This document shows positions 9,027-17,234 of a stretch of 64,000 nucleotides of DNA, piece after piece. Source of the DNA: Desulfatibacillum aliphaticivorans DSM 15576 (lineage in GTDB: Bacteria; Desulfobacterota; Desulfobacteria; Desulfobacterales; Desulfatibacillaceae). The notes beneath the pieces are model-generated. The model worked only from the letters and a program-made list of their open reading frames with translations. It made no database searches and had not been told where the DNA came from. A program made the position numbers and the translations under genes. Location: contig NZ_AUCT01000011.1 in the NCBI RefSeq assembly GCF_000429905.1, positions 62,001 to 126,000 on the forward strand, given 5' to 3'. Every line of letters begins with the position of its first letter. Position 1 is the first letter of the stretch.

Positions 9027-9468
9027 GAATGGTTCCTTAAAAAAAGTAACGGCGGAAACAGTGTGTGCAGATTGGTGAAATGCCTATCGCGAGTCTTTGG
9101 AATCAGCTTAAGGCCGTCGGCCCCGGCTTGTCAAGACAAATTATTCAATACCTCAAAAATAGCAGTATAATTATTCAGTTACGTATATATCAAATAGTAT
9201 TGATATACACTTTAGCAGGTTAGCAGCCCGCCTTTTTTCCTCCCATCTGATTGAAATCTCCAGCCCCCCCGCAACTCCAACTTTTACATTTGTTTTACAT
9301 TTATCCTGAAAAATATCTTGCCATCAACTAAAGGAACCCCGCACGGCTTGTAAAACAAATGTAAAAGGATCGGTCAGGGGTGTACAGGGCGAAGGAACTC
9401 GCTTATCTTGCTTGTAAGCACGGCGTACATATCTATTCCCCCAATCGAGCAAGACAGGAGTCCATGCC
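9027..9468. promoter_or_regulatory. Divergent regulatory gap between MerR and radical SAM genes
   Basis: 442 bp without a gene, AT-rich. It contains an 8-bp dyad TATATCAA (9186-9193) / TTGATATA (9200-9207) with a 6-base spacer, and further right a perfect 19-bp inverted repeat (9281-9299 and 9349-9367, listed separately). Both look like protein-binding sites rather than terminators. No promoter hexamers could be assigned with confidence. Confidence 0.45.
9281..9367. promoter_or_regulatory. Perfect 19-bp inverted repeat with doubled half-sites (operator candidate)
   Basis: CTTTTACATTTGTTTTACA at 9281-9299 is repeated exactly in reverse complement at 9349-9367, with 49 bp between. Each arm itself contains two direct TGTAAAA half-sites 11 bp apart, one helical turn, so four half-sites flank the loop. 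This pattern suits cooperative or looping binding by a dimeric regulator. The pair ends 101 bp before the radical SAM start codon at 9469. Confidence 0.55.
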
Positions 9469-10989
9469 ATGAAGAGACTTACCAACGCCTTATTGGTTTA
9501 TCCCAAGGTTCCCGACAACACCTACTGGAGCTTCAAGCACGCTCTCCGGTTTGTCCGGAAAAAGAGCTCCATGCCCCCTCTGGGGCTGATCACCCTGGCC
9601 GCCATGTTTCCCCGGGAGATTAGCCTGAAGCTGGTGGACCTGAACATCGAAAAGCTCCGGAAAAAGGATCTGGAATGGGCGGACGCGGTGTTTGTCTCCG
9701 CCATGATTATCCAGAAGGATTCGTTTGAAGAGGTCGTCGCCCTGGCCAGGGCCGCGGGCAAGCCCGTAATTGCGGGAGGGCCCTACGCAGGCTCCAGCCA
9801 TAAGGAAATCACCGGCGTGGACCATTTCGTCCTGGGCGAGGTGGAGAACTCCTTTCAGGGATTTTTGGAGGATTTCCAGGCGGGCGAGGCCAAACGGCTG
9901 TATCCGCCGCCGGAAAGGCCCTCTCTGGACCAGACTCCGGCGCCCCGGTTCGACCTGCTGAAAATGGACTCCTACGCGTCCATGAGCGTTCAGTACTCCC
10001 GAGGCTGCCCCTTCAACTGCGAGTTCTGCGACATCTGGAAGGTGTACGGCAATAAGCCCCGCCTGAAGCCTGCGGAAAGCATGATCCGGGAGTTGCAGAC
10101 CCTCCACGACCAGGGTTGGCGCGGCCCGGTTTTTGTGGTGGACGACAATTTCATCGGCAACAAAAGGCGGGTCAAAACCGAGCTGCTGCCGGCCATGTTC
10201 CGGTGGCAAAAGGACCATAAATACCCCTTCCGCTTTTTCACCGAGGCCAGCATCAACCTGGCCGCCGACGACGCCCTGCTCCAGGGCATGGCCGCCGCCG
10301 GGTTCAACGAGGTGTTCATCGGCATTGAAACCCCTTCGGCCGAAGCCCTGGCCGAAACCGGAAAAACCCAAAACCTGAAATGCGACATGGCCCAGGCCGT
10401 CATGAAAATCCAGGAGTACGGCATCGAAGTCATGGCCGGATTCATCCTGGGATTTGACTCGGACACCGAGGATATCGTGGAGCGCCAGGCCGCCTTCATC
10501 CAGCAGACGGGCATTCCCCAGGCCATGGTGGGCATCCTCACGGCTTTGCCGGGCACGGAGCTGCACAGCCGGCTGGAGCGGGAGGGGCGTCTGCTCCGGG
10601 TGAGCGACGGCAACAACACCCACAACACGACAGCCAATTTCCGGACCAAGATGGACGCAGCAACCCTGGAACAAGCCTATACGAAATTATTGTCAATAAT
10701 ATACGATAAAAACTTGAAAAATTACTTCGATCGGTGCAGCAAGTTACTGGATAACGTTGGAGACCCTTCCCTTTCCATGCGGGAAGTGAAGTTCCGGGAA
10801 ATCATGATGCTCCTCCGGTCCCTGGCCAGACAGCCTTTCACTCCCTATGGATATCAATACCTTAAGTTCATAACCACCCGATTTGTGAAGAATCGGAGGA
10901 CCTTTTCCGAGGCGGTCAAATTTTCCATCGTGGGCCATCACTTTCACAAAATCACACGACAGATGGTAAAAGCCCAGGAGGCGGCCTGA
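9469..10989 (+). CDS. B12-binding-domain radical SAM protein (DUF4070-type)
   Basis: A 506-residue enzyme. The N-terminal part (residues 1-150) resembles a B12-binding Rossmann fold: MPPLGLITLAAMFP, then VFVSAMIIQK and PVIAGGPYAG. The radical SAM core has the cluster motif Cys180-xxx-Cys184-xx-Cys187 in YSRGCPFNCEFCDIW, and later GFNEVFIGIETPS and MAGFILGFDSD. The C-terminal 150 residues resemble the DUF4070 region seen in enzymes such as the hopanoid methylases HpnP/HpnR, but the assignment to hopanoids is not supported here because no hpn genes are nearby. The typical B12 ligand motif DxHxxG is not obvious. Single-gene unit, AGGAG eight bases before the ATG. Confidence 0.85.
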   Translation: MKRLTNALLVYPKVPDNTYWSFKHALRFVRKKSSMPPLGLITLAAMFPREISLKLVDLNIEKLRKKDLEWADAVFVSAMIIQKDSFEEVVALARAAGKPVIAGGPYAGSSHKEITGVDHFVLGEVENSFQGFLEDFQAGEAKRLYPPPERPSLDQTPAPRFDLLKMDSYASMSVQYSRGCPFNCEFCDIWKVYGNKPRLKPAESMIRELQTLHDQGWRGPVFVVDDNFIGNKRRVKTELLPAMFRWQKDHKYPFRFFTEASINLAADDALLQGMAAAGFNEVFIGIETPSAEALAETGKTQNLKCDMAQAVMKIQEYGIEVMAGFILGFDSDTEDIVERQAAFIQQTGIPQAMVGILTALPGTELHSRLEREGRLLRVSDGNNTHNTTANFRTKMDAATLEQAYTKLLSIIYDKNLKNYFDRCSKLLDNVGDPSLSMREVKFREIMMLLRSLARQPFTPYGYQYLKFITTRFVKNRRTFSEAVKFSIVGHHFHKITRQMVKAQEAA

Positions 10990-11367
10990 TTTTTTATTTA
11001 TGACAATTCAAACCATTATATTTTGATATTTTTCTATTGCCAATCCCCCTGATCCCGTGGTAGATGCAGTCACGGAACTACATTGGGTCAAGGGTTTAAG
11101 GGTATTTATCATTTGGGTCATTGCTCCTTGCGGAGCGCCGATGCAGTTCCCCATTCTCTGAGGCGAGGCCGCCATTTGCACATTATTTTCACCGCGCCTC
11201 GGAGCGTTTCATGGTTCGCCCGGGAAAGGCCGCTTGCCGCCGCCTTTCCCGGGCTTTTTTAGGCCCCTAAAATCTTGCGCCGCCCGGTGCTTGATGCTAT
11301 CCTGCCTTGCATCTTTTCATTTAACGGATCAGATTCCCGCTCATTTTTTTGAATAGGATACAGCGCC
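10990..11367 (+). other. Gene-free stretch with several hairpins; possible small RNA or long 3' UTR
   Basis: 378 bp between the radical SAM gene and the antiporter. It holds a short stem CCGTG/CACGG near 11056-11076, a 13-bp stem with one mismatch and one G-U pair (11156-11168 with 11192-11204), and a strong intrinsic terminator at 11218-11260. The last two hairpins back to back resemble the 3' part of a small RNA, but no good promoter is visible before them. Confidence 0.35.
11218..11260 (+). terminator. Strong intrinsic terminator
   Basis: GCCCGGGAAAGGC (11218-11230) pairs perfectly with GCCTTTCCCGGGC (11242-11254) over 13 bp with an 11-base loop, followed by TTTTTT. It ends either the radical SAM transcript (stop codon 229 bp upstream) or a separate small RNA. 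Confidence 0.85.
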
Positions 11368-12615
11368 ATGGAAGCCTTGAACACCATCGCCATTCTCATC
11401 AGCATGGCTGCGGCCCTTGCTTACATAAACCACCGTTTTTTGCGCATTCCCATGACCATCGGGCTCATGCTTCTGTCCCTGGCGGCGTCCCTGGCCCTGA
11501 TTCTGCTGGAAGGCATGGGCCTGCCCGTCGCCCATTACGCGGATCAACTGGTGAGCGGGATCGACTTTTCCACGGTGCTGTTGAACGGCATGCTGGGCCT
11601 GCTGCTTTTCGCCGGCGCTTTGCACGTAAACCTGGACGACCTGGCCGCCCAGAAGCTGGAGGTGGCGGTTTTCGCCACCCTGGGAGTCCTGGCCTCCACA
11701 TTCCTGGTGGGAGGCGCCTTTTATTATGCGGCCTCGTTTTTCCACATGGGCTTGCGTTTTGTGGACTGCCTGCTCTTCGGCGCCCTGATTTCGCCCACGG
11801 ACCCCATTGCGGTCCTGGCGATCCTTAAAAAGGCGGGGGCGCCCAAAACCCTGGAAACCAAAATCGCCGGGGAATCCTTGTTTAACGACGGCATCGGCGT
11901 GGTGGTCTTTCTGGTGCTCTTGGAAATCGCCGCGGGAAGCGGGCATGTCTCCCCCGGCCATGTGCTGGCCCTGTTCGGAGAGGAGGTCCTGGGAGGAATC
12001 GCCCTGGGGCTGGTCGCCGGATACATCGCATTCAGGCTCCTTTCCTCCATCAACAATTACCAGGTGGAGGTGCTCATCACCCTGGCCCTGGTCCTGGGCG
12101 GATACGCCCTGGCCAACAAGCTGCACATCTCCGGGCCCATCGCCATGGTGGTCTCCGGCCTGCTCATCGGCAACCACGGCCGCCGCCTGGCCATGTCCGA
12201 AGAAACCGTGGACAACCTGGACACCTTCTGGGAGTTGATCGACGAAATATTGAACGCCCTCCTTTTTGTGCTCATCGGCCTGGAAGTGTTTATCCTCTCA
12301 TTTCAGGGCGAATTCCTCATTGCCGGAATCCTGGCCGTCCCCCTGGTGCTCCTGGCCCGGTTCATCAGCGTGGGAGGCCCGGTCCTTGTCATGAAAAAAT
12401 GGCGCCCTTTCGCCCCCAAAGCCATATCCATCATGACCTGGGGAGGCCTCCGGGGCGGCATTTCCGTGGCCCTGGCCCTGTCCCTGCCCAAGGAATGCAA
12501 CCGGGAGCTGATCCTCACCATGACCTACGCCGTGGTGGTCTTCTCCATCCTCGTCCAGGGCCTGACCATCAAGCGTCTGGTCCAGTCGGGAAAATCCGCA
12601 CCGCCGAAAGATTGA
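11368..12615 (+). CDS. CPA1-family Na+/H+ antiporter
   Basis: A 415-residue integral membrane protein with about 12 hydrophobic segments. The central CPA1 signature is intact: [20 protein letters not shown], then [20 protein letters not shown], where the Asn-Asp pair is the ion-binding site. The later [16 protein letters not shown] is also characteristic of NhaP/NhaG-type exchangers. There is no long C-terminal cytoplasmic domain, so this is the short bacterial form. It would exchange cytoplasmic Na+ (or K+) for H+. AGGA precedes the ATG at 11368. Confidence 0.92.
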   Translation: MEALNTIAILISMAAALAYINHRFLRIPMTIGLMLLSLAASLALILLEGMGLPVAHYADQLVSGIDFSTVLLNGMLGLLLFAGALHVNLDDLAAQKLEVAVFATLGVLASTFLVGGAFYYAASFFHMGLRFVDCLLFGALISPTDPIAVLAILKKAGAPKTLETKIAGESLFNDGIGVVVFLVLLEIAAGSGHVSPGHVLALFGEEVLGGIALGLVAGYIAFRLLSSINNYQVEVLITLALVLGGYALANKLHISGPIAMVVSGLLIGNHGRRLAMSEETVDNLDTFWELIDEILNALLFVLIGLEVFILSFQGEFLIAGILAVPLVLLARFISVGGPVLVMKKWRPFAPKAISIMTWGGLRGGISVALALSLPKECNRELILTMTYAVVVFSILVQGLTIKRLVQSGKSAPPKD

Positions 12616-12949
12616 CCCTGCCCCCCACAAATCCTTGGGCGTGACGGCGTTTCTTCGCTGACGGGCGCATTGCCGCCAAGGAATCTTGTACGGCTTTCCG
12701 CGTGAAGCCTATCCCCTTTCCTTTCAACCGGCCGGATAAAAAACTGGCTCTGATCCCCGCCCCTATGTTAAAATTTTATTTTGCATTCATTATGGGGATA
12801 CACACACGCAGCTTGAGTTCTCCGGGACTTTTCACAGTGCGTTCAGACCCCTCTTTCGGAAAACTTCACAGGGTGATGCAATGCCTTTCGATTTCTACGG
12901 ATCCGGGCCCTTGTACTGCCGGGCCTTATCGGGGATGAAACGAGCCAAA
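12616..12949 (+). other. Gap before the solute-binding protein; no convincing feature
   Basis: 334 bp. A small open frame from 12702 has no ribosome-binding site and no recognisable composition. The 12881 ATG lies in frame with the next gene but gives a non-signal N-terminus. I see no clear promoter or terminator. Confidence 0.3.
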
Positions 12950-13753
12950 ATGAATCCATGCCGCTTATTGCTTGTTTTTTTTCTTCTGACAGGCTGGATC
13001 ATTCCGGGTGCGGCCTTAGGGGCGGAGGGCCCCGGCGTAGAAATCCTGACAATTGCCACGCCAGAGGGAGAAGCCGTCCTCACCAGCTATCTTAAAATGG
13101 TTTTTCAGGAACTGGAAAACCGGACCGGGGCGGCATACAGGATTGTGGAGTTGCCCAAAAAACGATGCCTCCTGGATGCCAATGCCGGCGTGTATGACGG
13201 ACTTGCGGCCCGAATAGCAGGCCTGGAAAGGGCCGGGCATCCCAACCTCATTCAAATTAAGGCCTGCCACTACAGGGTGCAGCATATCATCTTCGCCGAA
13301 ACATCGGAATTGGCCGGAATCGACAGCCTGGAATCGCTTCTGGAGGCCGCGGTGCAAAAAGGCTGGATGGTCGGATATCTGGAGGGCAGTAAAAAGGCGG
13401 CGGAGTTGTTGCAGCCCCTTCCCAACGCAAACAAAATCGCCTTGTCAATGCCGGAGCAGGCGTTTTTCATGCTCGGCGGCGGCCGGATTCAGGCCTACCT
13501 GGGAGGCCCGGGAATCGTCAACAAAGCGCTGTTGAAGGGCCTCCAGCAAAAGCATCCGTATTTACAGGCAATAGAGCCGCAGTTTGTGGTTTCCGAGTCC
13601 CCGCTATACCCCTACCTGCACAAACGCCATAAAGACCTGGCGCCTGTTTTGGAAGCAGCGCTCCATGCCATGGAAGCTGACGGAACCTTGAACAAGCTGC
13701 TCCAGGAGCTTGAATCCATGGCAACCCCGCCCCCCAAGGAGAATGACTTTTGA
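12950..13753 (+). CDS. Periplasmic solute-binding protein (SBP_bac_3-like), partner of the next kinase
   Basis: A 267-residue protein from the ATG at 12950, beginning MNPCRLLLVFFLLTG, a signal peptide ending around GAALGAEG. In-frame starts at 12935 and 12881 would put extra residues before the signal, so 12950 is preferred, though no start has a strong Shine-Dalgarno site. The mature region (VEILTIATPEGEAVL..., DGLAARIAGLERA, VGYLEGSKKAAELLQ, GGGRIQAYLGG) follows the pattern of amino-acid-type periplasmic binding proteins. There is no permease or ATPase gene nearby. The stop overlaps the start of the hybrid kinase, so a sensory co-receptor role is more likely than transport. Confidence 0.75.
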   Translation: MNPCRLLLVFFLLTGWIIPGAALGAEGPGVEILTIATPEGEAVLTSYLKMVFQELENRTGAAYRIVELPKKRCLLDANAGVYDGLAARIAGLERAGHPNLIQIKACHYRVQHIIFAETSELAGIDSLESLLEAAVQKGWMVGYLEGSKKAAELLQPLPNANKIALSMPEQAFFMLGGGRIQAYLGGPGIVNKALLKGLQQKHPYLQAIEPQFVVSESPLYPYLHKRHKDLAPVLEAALHAMEADGTLNKLLQELESMATPPPKENDF

Positions 13754-16700
13754 AATCCATCAGTAGGATCATTGCGGTCAGGCTGTGCGCCATCATTGTG
13801 ATTCTGGGATTACTTACGGGAGGACTGTTCTCCTACTATCTGGTTCAGACCGACAAGCAGGCGTATGAGGAGAATATGGCCCGGCAGGCGGACTTCATCG
13901 CCGGAAAAATTGCGATTGATCTATGGACCTACAACGAGCCCGCCCTTGATTACATGGCCGCAGCCGCTTTTCAAATGTCTTATATAAAGGCATTGAAAAT
14001 ATGGGATGCATCAGGGCAATTCCATCTATCCTCAGGAAAGGAGCAGGCGCAGGGAACCCAAGTGCTCAGGCGTAATGTGGTCATGAAGAACGAGGTGATC
14101 GGCGCGGTGGAAGTGGCCTTTGCGCCTTTTGATTCCGGGCCCATATGGAAGCGCACCTTGATGACCGCGCTCACCATCCTGCTGCCGGTTTTGTTGTTTT
14201 CCATCTTGCAGGTCTTTCTGGTGGTGCGAACCCTTCTGTCCGATCCCATGGGAGATCTGCTCCAGGGCATTGAGGATATTGCGGACGGCGCCTATTCCAG
14301 GGATTTTTCCCCCGGCAAGGGCCTGGAAATGAAGGAAATCGCCAATTCCGTCAAGCATCTTTCCGGCAAACTGGCCCGGAGGGAGGCCGCCATCAGGGAA
14401 AGCGAAAAAAGGCTTCAGGAAAGCCTGGAAAAATACCGGACGCTATTCAACTCCTTTCCTTTGGGCATTACGGTTTCCGATTCTGAAGGGCGAATCATGG
14501 AAACCAACCAACAGGCGGAACAACTCCTGGGGGTGCCCAAACATGAGCACGAACAACGCTCCCTGGACGGAGAAAACTGGCGCATCATCCGGCCTGACAA
14601 AACCGACATGCCCCCCGAAGAATTTGCATCAGTCATTGCATTACGGGAAAAACGGCTGGTGAAAAACCAGGAATTAGGAATCCTGCGGGAAAAAGGGAAC
14701 GTGGTGTGGCTCAATGTGACGGCGACGCCCTTACCTCTTGAGAACTATGGCGTGGTTGTGGCCTACTCCGATATCAGCGAAAAAAAACAACTCCAGGAAA
14801 ACCTGCTGGCGCACAAAAACATCGTGTCCGCCACAACGGATTTCATCTCGCTGGTGGATCGCGGCTACAGATATGTGATTGTAAACGATTCGTACTTAAC
14901 GCTGACTCAAAAAACCAGGGAAGAGCTTGTGGGCCGCACAGTGGCCGAGAACGTGGGCGAGGAGGTTTTTGAAAGCATTGTAAAGCCTCAAATCGATCGA
15001 TGCCTGCGGGGCGAAAACGCACGGTACCAGGAATGGTTTGAGTTTGCCGGCGGGGGCCGCAGGTTCATGGACATCACCTACACGCCCCATAGGGAGCAAG
15101 GGAAGATCACAGGCGTCGCCGTTAACGGCAGGGACATCACCGAACTCAAGCGAACCCAGGATTCCATCCGGGAAAGCGAAGAAAAATTCTACAAGGCGTT
15201 CCACTCCAGCCCGGTCATCAAGTCCATCTCCACTCTGGAGGAAGGGAGGTTTTTGGATGCAAACCAGTTGTTCCTGGACATGCTGGAAATGGAAAGGGAG
15301 GACCTGATCGGCCAAAAGGCTGAAGACCTGGCACTCTGGCAGAACATGGACAGGGATTTGGTTATCAAGGAGTTAAAGCAAAAGGGTTACGCCCATAACC
15401 TTCCCGTGGACATCATAACCCGCAGCGGGAAGAGGGTTCCCGTTCTATGGTTTGGAGATGTGGTAAGGATTCAGGACCAGTCGTGCGTCATCGCCTCGGG
15501 CTTTGACCTGACCGAACTGAAAAAATCGGAAGATGCTCTGCGCGAAAGCGAGTCCTTTCTGAATATACTGCTCGACGCCATCCCGGTTCCTGTCTGCTAC
15601 AAAAACAAGGAAGGTTTTTTTCTGGGTTTTAACAAAGCCTATTTGGATTTTTTCGGGCAAGATATTGAGCAACTTGCCGGCAAGACCGTTTTTGATCTCT
15701 ATCCGCCTGATGCGGCGGAGCTTTTGCATCAAAAGGATATCGAGCTTTTTCGGGACGGGGGCATACAAATCCTCGAAATGCAAATCGCCACAGCCTTGGA
15801 TGAACTGCGCGATATTGTTTTTTATCGGGCTGTGTTCAAAGACCGGACAGGAGAAACCGCGGGTCTGGTCGGCACCATTCTGGACATCACGGACCGCAAA
15901 CAGGCCCAGGCTGAACGCAACAGGCTGGAAACCCGCCTGATGCAGGCCCAAAAAATGGAGTCCATCGGCACTCTTGCTGGAGGGATAGCCCATGATTTCA
16001 ACAATATTCTCACTCCCATCGTCGGCATTTCAGAGATGATGCTGGAAGATATGACGCCTGACAGCCAGGACCGGGACAGCATCCTGGAGATCCACAAGGC
16101 AGGAAAACGGGGGAGCGACCTTGTCCGGCAAATCCTCGCTTTCAGCAGGCAGTCCGAGCACGAGATGATTCCCATACGCTTGCAAAAAGTGATCAAAGAG
16201 GCCCTCAAATTAAGCCGCTCCTCCATCCCGTCCAACATTGAAATCCTGCAGGACATCCAGCCGGATTGCGGACTGGTCAAGGCAGACCCCACTCAGATTC
16301 ACCAGATTGCCATGAACCTGATCACCAACGCCTACCATGCCGTGGAAGAATCGGGAGGAATCATCAAGGTCAGCTTGAAAGAAAAGCCGCTGTTCGGCGA
16401 TGACCTGAAAGAGCAGGACCTGTTGCCCGGATTTTATGCAGAGCTTACCGTTGCAGACAATGGATGCGGAATCGATCCGGCGATCCGGGATAAAATCTTC
16501 GACCCCTACTTCACCACCAAGGAAAAAGGCAAGGGGACCGGCCTGGGCTTGGCGGTCATCCATGGGATCGTAAAAGAGCACAAGGGAGGCGTCAGAATAG
16601 ACAGCCAACCGGGCAAAGGCGCCGCCATCACCGTCAGCCTGCCCCTGCACAAAGACGCTGAAAAAGTCATAGAACAGCCGGAGCAGGAGCCCTGCCCCTT

Positions 16701-17079
16701 TGGAACCGAAAGGATCATGCTGGTGGATGACGAGGCCCCTGTGGCGAAAATCCAGGAGACAACCCTGACACGTTTGGGGTATCGGGTAACCACACGGATA
16801 GGCAGCAGGGAGGCGCTGCAAACCTTTCAACAGAATCCCCAGGCCTTTGACCTGGTCATGACGGACATGAATATGCCCCACATGACCGGAGATCAACTGG
16901 CTCTGGCCATTCTGGAAATTAGACCGGACATCCCAATCATCATCTGCACCGGCTATAGTGAAAAAATCTCCCCGGATCGGCTGGATGTGCTGGGCGTGAA
17001 AGGCCTGATCATGAAACCGGCCATCAAAAGGGAGGTGGCTCAAATGGTGCGCCGAGCTCTGGACGAAGCCAAGGTCTGA
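13750..17079 (+). CDS. Hybrid sensor histidine kinase with four PAS domains and receiver
   Basis: A 1109-residue membrane sensor. TM1 is at about residues 7-28 and TM2 at about 139-161, with a periplasmic domain between them, then a HAMP-like linker. Four PAS regions follow (about 225-340, 350-470, 475-595, 600-720). The HisKA box GGIAHDFNNILTPIVG carries the phospho-acceptor His748; the HATPase has N box MNLITNAYHAVEE, DNGCGIDP and GTGLGLAVIHG. A C-terminal receiver has phospho-acceptor Asp1039 in MTDMNMPHMTG and Lys in MKPAIKREV. The start is TTG at 13750, overlapping the TGA of the binding-protein gene, with AAGGAG eight bases upstream. No separate response regulator gene is adjacent, so the output partner is unknown. 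Confidence 0.92.
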   Translation: MKSISRIIAVRLCAIIVILGLLTGGLFSYYLVQTDKQAYEENMARQADFIAGKIAIDLWTYNEPALDYMAAAAFQMSYIKALKIWDASGQFHLSSGKEQAQGTQVLRRNVVMKNEVIGAVEVAFAPFDSGPIWKRTLMTALTILLPVLLFSILQVFLVVRTLLSDPMGDLLQGIEDIADGAYSRDFSPGKGLEMKEIANSVKHLSGKLARREAAIRESEKRLQESLEKYRTLFNSFPLGITVSDSEGRIMETNQQAEQLLGVPKHEHEQRSLDGENWRIIRPDKTDMPPEEFASVIALREKRLVKNQELGILREKGNVVWLNVTATPLPLENYGVVVAYSDISEKKQLQENLLAHKNIVSATTDFISLVDRGYRYVIVNDSYLTLTQKTREELVGRTVAENVGEEVFESIVKPQIDRCLRGENARYQEWFEFAGGGRRFMDITYTPHREQGKITGVAVNGRDITELKRTQDSIRESEEKFYKAFHSSPVIKSISTLEEGRFLDANQLFLDMLEMEREDLIGQKAEDLALWQNMDRDLVIKELKQKGYAHNLPVDIITRSGKRVPVLWFGDVVRIQDQSCVIASGFDLTELKKSEDALRESESFLNILLDAIPVPVCYKNKEGFFLGFNKAYLDFFGQDIEQLAGKTVFDLYPPDAAELLHQKDIELFRDGGIQILEMQIATALDELRDIVFYRAVFKDRTGETAGLVGTILDITDRKQAQAERNRLETRLMQAQKMESIGTLAGGIAHDFNNILTPIVGISEMMLEDMTPDSQDRDSILEIHKAGKRGSDLVRQILAFSRQSEHEMIPIRLQKVIKEALKLSRSSIPSNIEILQDIQPDCGLVKADPTQIHQIAMNLITNAYHAVEESGGIIKVSLKEKPLFGDDLKEQDLLPGFYAELTVADNGCGIDPAIRDKIFDPYFTTKEKGKGTGLGLAVIHGIVKEHKGGVRIDSQPGKGAAITVSLPLHKDAEKVIEQPEQEPCPFGTERIMLVDDEAPVAKIQETTLTRLGYRVTTRIGSREALQTFQQNPQAFDLVMTDMNMPHMTGDQLALAILEIRPDIPIIICTGYSEKISPDRLDVLGVKGLIMKPAIKREVAQMVRRALDEAKV

Positions 17080-17164
17080 TCAAAAAACCGGCTTGCCGGA
17101 TCCCATCGCGGCGCCGACCATCCTTGTTCGGGAAAATTCTTAATTCGATATCCATAAAAACAGA

Positions 17165-17213
17165 TTGACATCCCTCCCATCCGTCTTTATACTTTATTTC
17201 GATATATATCGAA
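17165..17213 (+). promoter_or_regulatory. Sigma-70 promoter with palindromic operator for the ArsR-fusion gene
   Basis: TTGACA (17165-17170), a 17-bp spacer and TATACT (17188-17193) form a near-consensus promoter. TTCGATATATATCGAA (17198-17213) is a perfect 16-bp palindrome that would lie over the transcription start. A related half-site ATTCGATAT occurs at 17143-17151. ArsR-type repressors commonly bind such dyads in their own promoters, so autorepression is likely. The start codon is 21 bp past the palindrome. Confidence 0.75.
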
Positions 17214-17234
17214 TCAAAATAAGGGGCGAAACAC

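Noticed and set aside
9490..10674. 394-codon minus-strand open frame opposite the radical SAM gene
   Set aside because: Shadow; the plus-strand gene has intact radical SAM motifs and a good start site.
11050..11260. 6S RNA
   Set aside because: The hairpins do not form the long, interrupted single stem with central bubble expected of 6S RNA.
12702..12938. 78-codon open frame before the solute-binding protein
   Set aside because: No Shine-Dalgarno site, no recognisable composition, and it ends inside the next gene's upstream region.
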